Below, one piece after another: positions 31,664 through 40,818 of a DNA stretch of 43,364 nucleotides; positions within the stretch are counted from its first letter, which is position 1, and every line of letters begins with the position of its first letter. This DNA is from an uncultured Collinsella sp. GTDB lineage: Bacteria; Actinomycetota; Coriobacteriia; Coriobacteriales; Coriobacteriaceae. The stretch covers positions 1 through 43,364 of the forward strand of contig UQOY01000014.1 in the NCBI GenBank assembly GCA_900542825.1. Direction: 5' to 3'. The notes beneath the pieces are model-generated. The model had not been told where the DNA came from. It worked only from the letters and a program-made list of their open reading frames with translations, and did no database searches. Both the position numbers and the translations under genes were made by a program.

Positions 31664-33010
31664 ATGATCGACCGCTATACCCGCCCGGAGATGGGACACA
31701 TCTTCTCCCTCGAGAACAAGTACGCCATTTGGCAGGAGATTGAGGTCCTGGCCTGCGAGGCTCAGGCGGAGCTCGGCAAGATCGGTATTTCCAAAGAAGA
31801 GGCCCAGTGGATTCGCGACCACGCCAACTTCGAGAAGGCGAAGGTTGACGAGATCGAGGAGGTCACGCGCCACGATGTCATCGCCTTCCTGACCAACATG
31901 AAGGAGTACATCGACGCCGATGTTCCCGAGGGCGACCCCAAGCCCAGCCGCTGGGTTCACTACGGCATGACCAGCTCCGACCTGGGCGATACGGCTCTGT
32001 GCTACCAGCTCACCCAGGCCTGTGACCTGATTATCGAGGACGTTAAGAAGCTTGGCGAGATCTGCAAGCGCCGTGCCTTCGAGGAACGCAATACGCTCTG
32101 CGCCGGCCGCACCCATGGCATCCATGCCGAGCCGATGACCTTCGGTATGAAGTTTGGCTCTTGGGCATGGGAACTCAAGCGCGACCTCGATCGTCTTGAG
32201 GACGCTCGCAAGAACGTTGCCTTCGGTGCCATCTCGGGTGCCGTCGGCACCTACAGCTCCATCGAGCCGTTCGTCGAGGAGTACGTCTGCGAGCACCTGG
32301 GCCTGGTCCACGATCCGCTGTCCACGCAGGTCATCAGCCGCGATCACCACGCCTACCTTGCCGGCGTGCTTGCCACCACGGCGGCCACCTGCGAGCGCAT
32401 CGCGACCGAGGTTCGCAATCTGCAGAAGACCGATACGCTCGAGGCCGAGGAGCCGTTCCGCAAGGGTCAAAAGGGCAGCTCCGCCATGCCGCACAAGCGC
32501 AACCCGATCACTATGGAGAAGGTCTGTGGCCTGTCGCGCGTCGTGAAGTCCAACGCCCAGGTCGCCTTCGACAACGTCGCCCTGTGGCACGAGCGCGATA
32601 TTTCGCACTCCTCTGCCGAGCGCGTCGCCCAGGCCGATAGCTTCATCGCACTCGACCACATGTTCCAGTGCCTCATTCGCGTCATCGACGGCCTGCAGCT
32701 GTATCCGGCTCGCATGATGGCCAACCTCAACAAGACCCGCGGCCTCATCTTCTCCTCCAAGGTGCTGCTGGCCCTCGTCGACACGGGCATCACCCGCGAG
32801 GACGCCTACGCTATCGTGCAGGAAAATGCCATGGCCACCTGGCACGAGGTGCAGGACTGTGTCTCCGGCCCCACCTTTAAGGAGCGTCTCGAGGCCGATC
32901 CGCGCTGCACCGTCAGCCAGGAGAAGCTCGACGAGATCTTCGATCCGTGGGACTTCCTCACCCGTATCGACACGGTCTTCGATCGCTTGGAGCAGTTGAG
33001 CTTCGAGTAG
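31664..33010 (+). CDS. purB: Adenylosuccinate lyase
   Basis: Cleaves SAICAR to AICAR and adenylosuccinate to AMP in purine synthesis. It has 448 residues. ATG 31664 follows AAAGGAG. The start MIDRYTRPEMGHIFS is typical. The fumarase/lyase signature GSSAMPHKRNP is near residues 269-279. The catalytic His region TSSDLGDTA and the GRTHGIHAEP block are present. It stands alone, with a weak TACAAT -10 (31614-31619) and no clear -35, and it ends at a strong terminator. purC is 7 kb away on the same strand. Confidence 0.97.
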   Translation: MIDRYTRPEMGHIFSLENKYAIWQEIEVLACEAQAELGKIGISKEEAQWIRDHANFEKAKVDEIEEVTRHDVIAFLTNMKEYIDADVPEGDPKPSRWVHYGMTSSDLGDTALCYQLTQACDLIIEDVKKLGEICKRRAFEERNTLCAGRTHGIHAEPMTFGMKFGSWAWELKRDLDRLEDARKNVAFGAISGAVGTYSSIEPFVEEYVCEHLGLVHDPLSTQVISRDHHAYLAGVLATTAATCERIATEVRNLQKTDTLEAEEPFRKGQKGSSAMPHKRNPITMEKVCGLSRVVKSNAQVAFDNVALWHERDISHSSAERVAQADSFIALDHMFQCLIRVIDGLQLYPARMMANLNKTRGLIFSSKVLLALVDTGITREDAYAIVQENAMATWHEVQDCVSGPTFKERLEADPRCTVSQEKLDEIFDPWDFLTRIDTVFDRLEQLSFE

Positions 33011-33053
33011 GGTTGACCTAATTCGACCGCTTGCGGTTGCATTTCGACCATTG

Positions 33054-33086
33054 GTGCCTTGCCCGTCTTGGGCGAGGCGCTTTTTT
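33054..33086 (+). terminator. purB terminator
   Basis: An 11-bp stem (GTGCCTTGCCC / GGGCGAGGCGC with two G-T pairs) with a GTCTT loop is followed by TTTTTT. Confidence 0.88.
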
Positions 33087-33148
33087 ATTGCCGCATCAGC
33101 CCCGGGTATACAATAAAATCCGACTGCTGTTTCGATGAAGGGAGGCGC

Positions 33149-33985
33149 GTGCCCGGACGCATCAAGCGAGCCGCCATCGTCTCGTTTACGCTCATGCTCC
33201 TTGTTGCCGCCTGTGTGGCCGCCCTGACGTATACCGTTCGAAGCAGTTCTTCCTCCTCGAATGAAGCCGACAAAGATCTCCCGGTACTCAAAATCGGCGT
33301 TACGGATAACGATCCCTATGTGTATGTCGATACCACGGGCGATTACGCCGGTATCGATATCGATATCGCCCGCGAGGCGTGTGAGCGTGCGGGGCTCAAG
33401 CCACAGTTTGTCGATATTGACTGGAACGATCGCGACCGGCTGCTCGAAAACGGCGATATCGATTGCCTATGGTGTGATTATTCTCCCTGTTATCGCGAGG
33501 ATAAGTATTACTGGACCGAGCCGTATCTAACCGTGACGGTCTCGGTTGCCGCCAAGAAAACGAGTGGCATCAAGTCCTTGGCGCATCTCGATGGAAGCAA
33601 GACCATCGCGGTGATCGCGGGCTCGGTGAGCGAACGCCGATTGCTCGCCGGGGATCTGGAAATCTCGCCGGACGTGCAAATCAAATCGTATGGTTCTGCC
33701 GAGCTCTGCAAAGCCGCCCTCGCCAAAGGGTATGTCGACTGTTGGATGGCGGACGTTCAGTCGCTTGACCGACTTGTCGCCCGGTATCCCGGCATTTACC
33801 GCGTGTTCGCTGATAACGTTATGACGGTCGATCTGGGCGTCGCGTTTGATGACAGCTATGAAGGACCGATCGTAAAGGATCTCAATACCGCATTGTTTGC
33901 CATGGATCGAGATGGCACGACTGACCGTATTGTGGGCAATTACAAGACGGGAACGACGACGGGCGGGCAAGGAGCGGAATCATGA
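33149..33985 (+). CDS. Periplasmic-type solute-binding protein (family 3), paired with a GGDEF protein
   Basis: A 278-residue protein. GTG 33149 follows GGGAGG at short spacing. A hydrophobic segment (about 7-30) contains LVAAC, which might act as a lipobox but could be an uncleaved anchor. The rest is a family-3 amino-acid-type binding domain: VLKIGVTDNDPYVY, GIDIDIAREACERAG, the DIDCLWCDYSP block and a second lobe ending near 260. No permease or ATPase gene follows. Its stop overlaps the start of the GGDEF gene (ATGA), so it probably works as a sensor input, not as part of an uptake system. Ligand unknown. Confidence 0.85.
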   Translation: MPGRIKRAAIVSFTLMLLVAACVAALTYTVRSSSSSSNEADKDLPVLKIGVTDNDPYVYVDTTGDYAGIDIDIAREACERAGLKPQFVDIDWNDRDRLLENGDIDCLWCDYSPCYREDKYYWTEPYLTVTVSVAAKKTSGIKSLAHLDGSKTIAVIAGSVSERRLLAGDLEISPDVQIKSYGSAELCKAALAKGYVDCWMADVQSLDRLVARYPGIYRVFADNVMTVDLGVAFDDSYEGPIVKDLNTALFAMDRDGTTDRIVGNYKTGTTTGGQGAES

Positions 33986-35781
33986 CAAATGATGAGCACC
34001 GCTTGCGTCGAAAGACTCTGACCGTCATAGCTGTCGGCGTTATTGTCAGCGCTGTCTTGTTAGGCCTGTTGTATACGGTTGGAACCCATCGCTGTCTCGA
34101 AAAAACGCTTGGGTTTGGCCAAGAAACCATGGTGTTTTTGGAAAACGCTTGCGAAAAATATGACCGCTACGAACAGGGGAGAAAAACCGAGGAGACGCAC
34201 GATTTGCTCGCCGCGGTCGAATCGTTTGCGACGTTCCTGTCCTCTGATCGCGTTGAGGTTAACGACGATCTTATCGAGCAATTTGTCCATGCCGAGAACC
34301 TTTCGGGGCTGATGGTCATGGACTCCGATGGCCATATGGCTGCCCACTACGACATCGATGGTCGCGATCCGCTTATGTTGTGGCGAGAGGAGCTGGCCTG
34401 TGCGCCGGTCGCATCGATGTATCAAGGTTCCAAAGTGACCTACTCAACTGTCGTCGAGCGCCGTGGTGTCGTTTTTGCCGTCTGTGCTGTCCCGTATGGC
34501 GACGGCGTTGCCTTGGCATACCGCTCATTTGTTTCCGATCCAGCGGACGACTATTCATATGCCATAGCCGACGTGCTTTCGAACAGCACCTTCCACCAGG
34601 GCCCCATGGTGCTTGTTGTGGAGGGTGCGGAGATTGTCTCATCCAACAGTGCCGATGCTGACGTGTCGCTCGCCCGACTCCTCACCAGCGCAGGAGTTGA
34701 GTGGAAAGACGACGGCCTGACGCGCATCGAATATCGAGGAGACAAATGGTACGCGGTGCGTGCGGCATACAAGGACTACCGCCTGTTTGCGCTGTATCCC
34801 AAATCTGAGGTCATGTCTGGCAGGATCACATTTGTCGCCGCTGGCGTCTTGGTGTGCCTTGCGTTTTGGGTCGTGGTACTGTTGGCTCGAAATATCGTTG
34901 ATCGCCGCAATTTGGTCGAAAAGGATAAACAGCTTGGCATCATCAATGCCATAAGCGCCATCTACGATTCGACCTTCCTTTTGCATCTCGACACCCTCGA
35001 GATCGAGGGAATCAATATGTCGCCGGCGATAGCGAAGATATTTGCCGAGCACAGCGAGGCATATGACTTTATGGACACGGTCTGCCGGGATATCGTGAGC
35101 CCCGAAAGCCGCGAAGCGGTTGTGGGACTCGTAGATATAAGTACGCTTCGCGAACGTATGGAGGGCGTACCGTACTTGGCTGCCGAGGTGCGAGATTGTC
35201 GAGGCGCTTGGTACTCGCTACAGGTTGTCCCCCAGCATCGCGATGAGCAAGGCCGGCTGGAGTCGGTCGTCGTGGCGACGCACAACATATCGATGGTCAA
35301 GCATGCCGAGGAGCTGTCATACCAAGATAAACTGACGGGGCTTCGCAACCGCAACTATCTTGAATCGCGCGGAGATAGCCTGGTAAACGAGGGCTTGCCC
35401 GTGAGCGTGATTATGCTGGACTGTAATTATCTCAAGCGGACCAACGACATCTGTGGTCACGAGATGGGGGATGAACTGCTGCGACGGACGGCGTCCGTGC
35501 TGCGGCGGGTGGCTGGTGCGGATTACCTGCCGATGCGCGTTGGCGGCGATGAGTTTTTGCTGGTTTGCCCCCATACTGACAACGAGTCTGCGCTCGGGCT
35601 GGAACAGGATCTTCGTCTCGGTCTTGCCGCGGTAAGCGATGAGGCCCTGACGGTCAGCGCATCGATTGGCGTGGCGACCGTCGAGACGGCTGGAAATACG
35701 CTGGCCGATGTATATCGTGTCGCCGACCACAATATGTATCGGGAGAAGCGCATGGTCCACGCACGGGGTGCGGACTGCTAA
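33982..35781 (+). CDS. Membrane diguanylate cyclase with extracytoplasmic sensor and PAS-like domain
   Basis: A 599-residue protein. TM1 is at about 12-33 and TM2 at about 280-303, with an extracytoplasmic sensor of about 245 residues between them. A PAS-like region (about 315-440) precedes the GGDEF domain, which begins YQDKLTGLRNRNYLE. The signature GGDEF is intact at 521-525, so c-di-GMP synthesis is expected. The RxxD inhibitory site usual just upstream is not seen. The start overlaps the binding-protein gene by 4 bp. No EAL or PilZ gene is in the window. Confidence 0.9.
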   Translation: MTNDEHRLRRKTLTVIAVGVIVSAVLLGLLYTVGTHRCLEKTLGFGQETMVFLENACEKYDRYEQGRKTEETHDLLAAVESFATFLSSDRVEVNDDLIEQFVHAENLSGLMVMDSDGHMAAHYDIDGRDPLMLWREELACAPVASMYQGSKVTYSTVVERRGVVFAVCAVPYGDGVALAYRSFVSDPADDYSYAIADVLSNSTFHQGPMVLVVEGAEIVSSNSADADVSLARLLTSAGVEWKDDGLTRIEYRGDKWYAVRAAYKDYRLFALYPKSEVMSGRITFVAAGVLVCLAFWVVVLLARNIVDRRNLVEKDKQLGIINAISAIYDSTFLLHLDTLEIEGINMSPAIAKIFAEHSEAYDFMDTVCRDIVSPESREAVVGLVDISTLRERMEGVPYLAAEVRDCRGAWYSLQVVPQHRDEQGRLESVVVATHNISMVKHAEELSYQDKLTGLRNRNYLESRGDSLVNEGLPVSVIMLDCNYLKRTNDICGHEMGDELLRRTASVLRRVAGADYLPMRVGGDEFLLVCPHTDNESALGLEQDLRLGLAAVSDEALTVSASIGVATVETAGNTLADVYRVADHNMYREKRMVHARGADC

Positions 35782-35894
35782 TCTTGCCCCCACCAGTTCA
35801 TGCATCGTAGGATGTTGAATCGGTGCTTGCGATAATAAGTCGGCCCAGGCGGGGATAATAGACGTCTGAAATTTCTTTCTGAGAGGGGATCTCA

Positions 35895-36158
35895 ATGATT
35901 AGTTTTGACTACAAGCCTCAGGGTGTATGCTCTCGCAATATCCACCTTGACCTTTCCGATGACGGCAACAAGGTGATGGGCGTTGAGTTTACCGGCGGCT
36001 GCGACGGCAATCTCAAGGCTATCTCCAAGCTGGTCGAGGGTGCTCCTGCCGATCGCGTAATCGAGGTTCTCGCCGGTAATACCTGCGGTATGAAAAAGAC
36101 TTCTTGCGCCGACCAGCTTACACGCGCTATCGAGGCCGCTCGCGCCGAGATCGCCTAA
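35895..36158 (+). CDS. TSCPD-domain protein
   Basis: An 87-residue protein of the TSCPD family, related to the zinc-binding C-terminus of class II ribonucleotide reductase. Conserved blocks are GVCSRNIHLDL, FTGGCDGNL and NTCGMKKTSCADQL, with four cysteines in typical positions. GAGGGG precedes the ATG. It overlaps the next gene by one base (TAATG). Free-standing members have no settled function. Confidence 0.85.
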   Translation: MISFDYKPQGVCSRNIHLDLSDDGNKVMGVEFTGGCDGNLKAISKLVEGAPADRVIEVLAGNTCGMKKTSCADQLTRAIEAARAEIA

Positions 36159-37369
36159 TGGGTATTGCCGACCACATCAAGAACGGAATATCGCGCCGTG
36201 GCTTTGTGCTCGGCGGAGCTGCCGCGGGCGCTGCCACGGTGCTTGCCGGATGCTCGAAAAAAACAGGCACCAGCGATGATGCCGCCGGCGAGCCGCAGGT
36301 TATCAAAGATGACTCAAAAATCGTCTCGATTACGGATGAGTACGAGGCCGTCGAAATCGACCTCGAGCCTGCAGCTTCATGGACATTGCCTCTGGGTACG
36401 CTGCTGTACTACTGCGACGGCGATTACGCCGCGGCGATGATGGCACCCGCATCGGCGCGGCATGCCAACACGCTCGGTGTGCTCAACCTGGGCGACGGCT
36501 CGCTCACGACACTCATCGAGAATCCCATCGAAGGTACAGGGTATTCGTTTTACGATGTCCGCGCCGGCGATGGCGTATTTGCTTGGGTCGAGATGAACTT
36601 TGCAAATGCATCATGGAAGCTCTATGCGCAAAATACGGCAGGTGCGTCGCTTGCCGGCGATGCGGTCGAGCTCGACCGAGGCGGCAAGGATTACGATCCG
36701 CCGCTGTTTACGGCGTTCGGATCGTCCGTCATTTGGTACAAGATGCCTGCTGCAGGTGGCAATAAGACGAGTCATGACTCGCATTGCTACCGCCGCTCGC
36801 TCGATGAGGCAAAGGCCGAGGCCATTTGGAAGTCAACGGGTCGCTTTGCATCCGCCCCGCGCGTGAGTGACGGCATCTTGACTATCTCCCCGCGTGTGCG
36901 CAACGACGAGGGCGTCTACTACGGCATGACGGCGATCGACCTGACGGACGGCAACAATACCAAGAGAGCTCAGCTAGTCCTTCCCTCATCGGTGTCTCCC
37001 TTCGAGGCCGTATATATGGGCGACACGTTTGTGTTCTCCATCGAGGCCACCTATAGCGGCGTGGGGAGTCTAGGCAACATGGGCACCTATATCGGTAACG
37101 AGAATGGGACGTTCCTATTCCTGTCGCGCGAGCCGCTTGCGTGTGCTGCCGGCAGAAAAGGCAAATATCTGGTTAAGGTTCAGGCATCGCATTTTCTGAT
37201 CGATACCTCCGCCAAAACCTATGGTTCGCTGCTGTCGCCCGACCGCGCTCTCGAATATGGCGATTATCCAGCTACGGCGGGTAAATCGAATACGTTTTTA
37301 ACCTATGCCACGGTGCGTAATAGCCAAGGAATCCCCGAGACGGTTACCGCCCGCCTGTTCTCTCTTTAG
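36158..37369 (+). CDS. Predicted Tat-exported lipoprotein of unknown function
   Basis: A 403-residue protein. The N-terminus has a twin-arginine signal (SRRGFVLGG, near 12-20) followed by a lipobox VLAGC with Cys32, so a Tat-exported lipoprotein is predicted. The body is beta-rich with repeated short strands (for example VRAGDGVFAWVEM, and YLVKVQASHFLI near the end), which could be a beta-propeller. No catalytic motif was recognised. The start is coupled to the TSCPD gene (TAATG). The next genes are a two-component system, for which it could be a sensed or controlled protein. Confidence 0.75.
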   Translation: MGIADHIKNGISRRGFVLGGAAAGAATVLAGCSKKTGTSDDAAGEPQVIKDDSKIVSITDEYEAVEIDLEPAASWTLPLGTLLYYCDGDYAAAMMAPASARHANTLGVLNLGDGSLTTLIENPIEGTGYSFYDVRAGDGVFAWVEMNFANASWKLYAQNTAGASLAGDAVELDRGGKDYDPPLFTAFGSSVIWYKMPAAGGNKTSHDSHCYRRSLDEAKAEAIWKSTGRFASAPRVSDGILTISPRVRNDEGVYYGMTAIDLTDGNNTKRAQLVLPSSVSPFEAVYMGDTFVFSIEATYSGVGSLGNMGTYIGNENGTFLFLSREPLACAAGRKGKYLVKVQASHFLIDTSAKTYGSLLSPDRALEYGDYPATAGKSNTFLTYATVRNSQGIPETVTARLFSL

Positions 37370-37427
37370 CGCCGAGGGGTTAAAAGGCCGCCAACGGGGG
37401 AATAAACGCGTTGTAATTGTGAGTGCC

Positions 37428-37466
37428 GCCCGCCGAGCCGCCGCACTGTAGCGGTGCTCGGTGGGC
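37428..37466. other. Large GC-rich hairpin upstream of the response regulator
   Basis: A stem of about 16 bp with one bulge and two G-T pairs (GCCCGCCGAGC / GCTCGGTGGGC plus CGCCGC / GCGGTG) encloses ACTGTA. It is not followed by a T-run. It lies between the Tat lipoprotein gene and the two-component genes and may end the first unit. Confidence 0.55.
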
Positions 37467-37521
37467 ATAGGTGCGTTAAAATGGGCTTGTTCTTAGCTAA
37501 TTGAGACAGGGGGGCCGTGTT

Positions 37522-38244
37522 ATGGCTTCAGATGCAAAAAAGATTCTGCTGGTCGAGGACGAGAAGGCAATCCGTGACGCTGTCGCTGCCTATCTCGAGC
37601 GCGAGGGCTACTGGGTTGTTGGCGTCGGCGACGGCCAGTCTGCGATCGAGGAGTTCGAGAAGCACCAGTTCGACCTGGTTGTGCTCGACCTTATGCTCCC
37701 CAAGATTCCCGGCGAGCGCGTTTGCCGCACGATTCGCGATACCTCGGATGTGCCCATTATCATGCTGACTGCCAAGGGCGAGATCGAGGACCGTATTATC
37801 GGTCTTGAGCTTGGTGCCGACGACTACCTGATCAAGCCGTTCTCGCCGCGCGAGCTCGTCGCCCGCGTCCGTGCTCTGTTCCGTCGTGCTCACCAGGCCG
37901 ATGAGCCCGCCGTTGAGGTGCTCGACTTTGGCGATCTGGTCATCGATATCTCGGGCCACAAGATTTTGGTCGAGGACAAGGAAGTGGACCTGACTGCTTC
38001 CGAGTTTAAGCTGCTCACCACGCTTGCTCGCCATCCCGGTCGCGTCTATAACCGTATGGAGCTGGTCGAGAAGGTGCTCGGCTACGACTTTGAGGGCTAC
38101 GAGCGCACCATCGACAGCCATGTGAAGAACCTTCGCGCCAAGCTGGGCGATGACCCCAAGAAGCCTAAGTGGCTCTACACCGTTCACGGCGTCGGCTATC
38201 GCTTTGAGGCTCCGGCCAAGACCGATAAGTCGGACGAGAAATAG
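37522..38244 (+). CDS. OmpR/PhoB-family response regulator
   Basis: A 240-residue regulator. The receiver domain has KKILLVEDEKAI and the phospho-acceptor D56 in VVLDLMLP; conserved Lys in LIKPFSPREL. The winged-helix output domain has LTASEFKLLTTLARHPGRVYNR and ends in YTVHGVGYRFE. ATG 37522 follows a G-rich Shine-Dalgarno sequence. It is 11 bp before the kinase gene, so the pair is one operon. Target genes are not evident. Confidence 0.94.
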   Translation: MASDAKKILLVEDEKAIRDAVAAYLEREGYWVVGVGDGQSAIEEFEKHQFDLVVLDLMLPKIPGERVCRTIRDTSDVPIIMLTAKGEIEDRIIGLELGADDYLIKPFSPRELVARVRALFRRAHQADEPAVEVLDFGDLVIDISGHKILVEDKEVDLTASEFKLLTTLARHPGRVYNRMELVEKVLGYDFEGYERTIDSHVKNLRAKLGDDPKKPKWLYTVHGVGYRFEAPAKTDKSDEK

Positions 38245-38255
38245 GGAAATCACAT

Positions 38256-39821
38256 ATGACACCTGCGCGCTTTGAAATCGGACAAAAGCACAAGCAGGAG
38301 AACGAGGCGGGTTCCAAGGCGAGTTGGAACACGCCTCGTTCCGATTCACGGCCAGCGATGAGCTATCCCTCGCGCATGGCATTGGCTTTTGCCCTGACGT
38401 CGCTCATGACGGTATTGGTGCTGGTGGGCGTTGTCTCCGTTGTGTGGGGCACCGTCTTTTCGGATTACACGCGCTCCAATATCGTCGAGATCGCCAATTC
38501 TGCTGCCGAAAAGCTTGCGACGTCGTATGAGGAAAACGGCAACTGGACTGCGGGCGAGCTGCGTACGGTCGCGACATCGAGTTTGGTGTCCGACGACCTG
38601 AGTATGCAGGTCGTCAACAAGAAAGGCGTTGTCGTTTATGACGACTCATGGCCTTCGGCAAGTGCGACCGCCGATGTGCGCGAGAGCGAATCGCCGTCGA
38701 GCAGCTCGAGCGGTAAAAAGGCCTCGCATAGCCCGGTCTCGTCGGCGCCCACCGACTCCGATAGCGTCGCCAACGTCGAAATCATAACGTCTTCTGGCGA
38801 GCATGTCGGACAGGTAAAGCTATGGGCCATCGGCTCCGATGCCCTGCTCACCAAGGCGGATTCTGCATTTAGGGAGAAGACCTTTAACGCCATGGCTCTT
38901 GCCGCGGTTGTTGCGGTCTGCATCTCGGTCGTTATCGGATCGCTCGTGTCGCGCATGCTTACCAAGCCGATCCATCGTATTACCAGCACGGCCAAGCAAA
39001 TTCGCGATGGAGACCTGTCCGCTCGTACGGGCTTGCGCGGTGATGATGAGATCGATCAGCTGGGAGAGACCTTCGACGAGATGGCCACCTCGCTCGAGAA
39101 AGATATGAAGCACGAAAAGCGTCTGACCTCTGACGTCGCACACGAGCTGCGTACACCGCTCATGGCCATGCTTGCAACGGTCGAGGCCATGCAAGACGGC
39201 GTGTATCCCACCGACGACGAGCATCTGGAGACGGTCGCTTCCGAGACGCGTCGCCTGGCTCGTTTGGTGCAGCAGATGCTCGACCTATCGCGTATGGAAA
39301 ACAGCACGGCCCCGCTCAACCTCGAGCCGGTGGACATGGTTCCCTTTGTGCGATCGATTGTGAACGGCCAGGAGCGTCTCTTTGCCGACCGTGATCTTCG
39401 TCTTCGCTTTGCAGATGAAACCCAGGGGCACGACGATGTCGTCGAGGCCGATCCCGACATGATCACGCAGTGCGTCATCAACCTCATGAGCAACGCCATG
39501 CGCTACACCCCCGAGGGCGGTTGGGTCGTGGTGTCGGTGCTCAGTGACCGCAAGCATGTCAGTATTGCCGTTTCGGATACCGGTATCGGTATTGCCAAGG
39601 ACGATCTGTCGCGCATCTTCGGGCGATTTTGGCGCGCCGATGCCAGCCGCGCCCGCGAAGCCGGCGGCCTGGGCGTTGGCCTCGCCGTGACCAAGCAGAT
39701 CGTCGAGCGTCACCATGGCTACATATCCGTGGAGTCGGAGCTTGGAAAGGGTACGACTTTTACGATTCATCTGCCTCGCGAGCACACGGCGGACGCGGCA
39801 TCTACTACAATGGAGCACTAG
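38256..39821 (+). CDS. Sensor histidine kinase
   Basis: A 521-residue membrane kinase, partner of the OmpR-type regulator. TM1 is at about 41-66 and TM2 at about 213-234, with an extracytoplasmic domain that includes a Ser-rich stretch. HAMP follows. The phospho-acceptor His296 lies in SDVAHELRTPL. The HATPase domain has NLMSNAMRYTPEGG (N box), VSDTGIGI (G1) and GGLGVGLAV (G2). The 40-residue N-terminal tail is charged. Confidence 0.94.
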   Translation: MTPARFEIGQKHKQENEAGSKASWNTPRSDSRPAMSYPSRMALAFALTSLMTVLVLVGVVSVVWGTVFSDYTRSNIVEIANSAAEKLATSYEENGNWTAGELRTVATSSLVSDDLSMQVVNKKGVVVYDDSWPSASATADVRESESPSSSSSGKKASHSPVSSAPTDSDSVANVEIITSSGEHVGQVKLWAIGSDALLTKADSAFREKTFNAMALAAVVAVCISVVIGSLVSRMLTKPIHRITSTAKQIRDGDLSARTGLRGDDEIDQLGETFDEMATSLEKDMKHEKRLTSDVAHELRTPLMAMLATVEAMQDGVYPTDDEHLETVASETRRLARLVQQMLDLSRMENSTAPLNLEPVDMVPFVRSIVNGQERLFADRDLRLRFADETQGHDDVVEADPDMITQCVINLMSNAMRYTPEGGWVVVSVLSDRKHVSIAVSDTGIGIAKDDLSRIFGRFWRADASRAREAGGLGVGLAVTKQIVERHHGYISVESELGKGTTFTIHLPREHTADAASTTMEH

Positions 39822-39879
39822 CTTTTCGCTATTCGGTGAAGGAGGGGCTGCGTCCCTGCCGCTCCGAGTTTGTGAAAAC

Positions 39880-39899
39880 ATGCGGGAAAGAACCCGCAT
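39880..39899. terminator. Hairpin between the kinase gene and purC
   Basis: A 7-bp stem (ATGCGGG / CCCGCAT) with an AAAGAA loop is followed by TTCTGT. It may end the two-component transcript just before purC. The T-run is poor. Confidence 0.5.
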
Positions 39900-39930
39900 T
39901 TCTGTCGTATTTAGGTAAGGAGTGACTCAC

Positions 39931-40818
39931 GTGACAACGATGGAGCGTCGTCCGGATTCCCGTGGCAAGGTTCGTGATATCTACGATGCCGGTGAAAACC
40001 TGTTGATGGTCGCCACCGATCGCATTTCTGCGTTCGACTTTATTCTTCCCGACGAGATTCCGTTTAAGGGAGAGGTGCTCAACCGCATCTCGGCATTCTG
40101 GTTCGATAAGTTTGCCGACATCGTCCCCAACCACCTCGTCTCCATCGATCCAGCGGATTTCCCCGAGGAGTTTGCCGAGTATCGTGACTATCTCGCAGGC
40201 CGCGCCATGCTGGTCAAGAAGGCCCAGACGATTCCCATCGAGTGTATCGTCCGCGGCTATCTGACCGGCTCGGGCAAGAAGACCTACGACGAGAACGGAA
40301 CCGTCTGTGGCATCCAGCTGCCTGAGGGCCTAACCGAGGCCTCCAAGCTTCCCGAGCCGCTGTTCACCCCGTCCACGAAGGCCGAGATCGGTGATCACGA
40401 CGAGAATATCTCGTTTGAGCGTTGTTGCGAGATCGTTGGCGAGGACATCGCCACGCAGATTCGCGATCTGTCTCTCAAGATCTACAAGGCTGCTGCCGAG
40501 TATGCAGCGACTCGTGGCATCATCATTGCCGACACCAAGTTTGAGTTTGGTGTTATCGATGGCAAGGTCACGCTGATCGACGAGTGCCTCACGCCCGACT
40601 CCAGCCGTTTCTGGCCCGCCGCCAGTTACGAGGAGGGCAAGATCCAGCCTAGCTACGACAAGCAATTCGTCCGCAATTGGCTCAAGGCCAACTGGGATAT
40701 GACGGGGGAGACCCCGCATCTGCCCGCTGAGGTCATCGATGGCACGTCCGAGCGCTATCGCGAGGCCTTCCAGATCATCACGGGCTCCCAGTTCACAAGC
40801 ATGAAGGAGAACGCGTAA
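39931..40818 (+). CDS. purC: Phosphoribosylaminoimidazole-succinocarboxamide synthase (SAICAR synthetase)
   Basis: ATP-dependent enzyme that makes SAICAR in purine synthesis; PurB acts next. GTG 39931 follows AAGGAG by 8 bp and gives 295 residues; an upstream GTG at 39922 overlaps that site and is less likely. Motifs are GKVRDIYDAG, DRISAFD, ECIVRGYLTGSG and the end block DECLTPDSSRFW. The next gene starts immediately after its stop, so the two are co-transcribed. Confidence 0.96.
   Translation: MTTMERRPDSRGKVRDIYDAGENLLMVATDRISAFDFILPDEIPFKGEVLNRISAFWFDKFADIVPNHLVSIDPADFPEEFAEYRDYLAGRAMLVKKAQTIPIECIVRGYLTGSGKKTYDENGTVCGIQLPEGLTEASKLPEPLFTPSTKAEIGDHDENISFERCCEIVGEDIATQIRDLSLKIYKAAAEYAATRGIIIADTKFEFGVIDGKVTLIDECLTPDSSRFWPAASYEEGKIQPSYDKQFVRNWLKANWDMTGETPHLPAEVIDGTSERYREAFQIITGSQFTSMKENA

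Noticed and set aside
33149..33985. Binding protein as part of an ABC amino-acid importer
   Set aside because: No permease or ATPase gene is adjacent, and the gene is coupled to a GGDEF protein instead.
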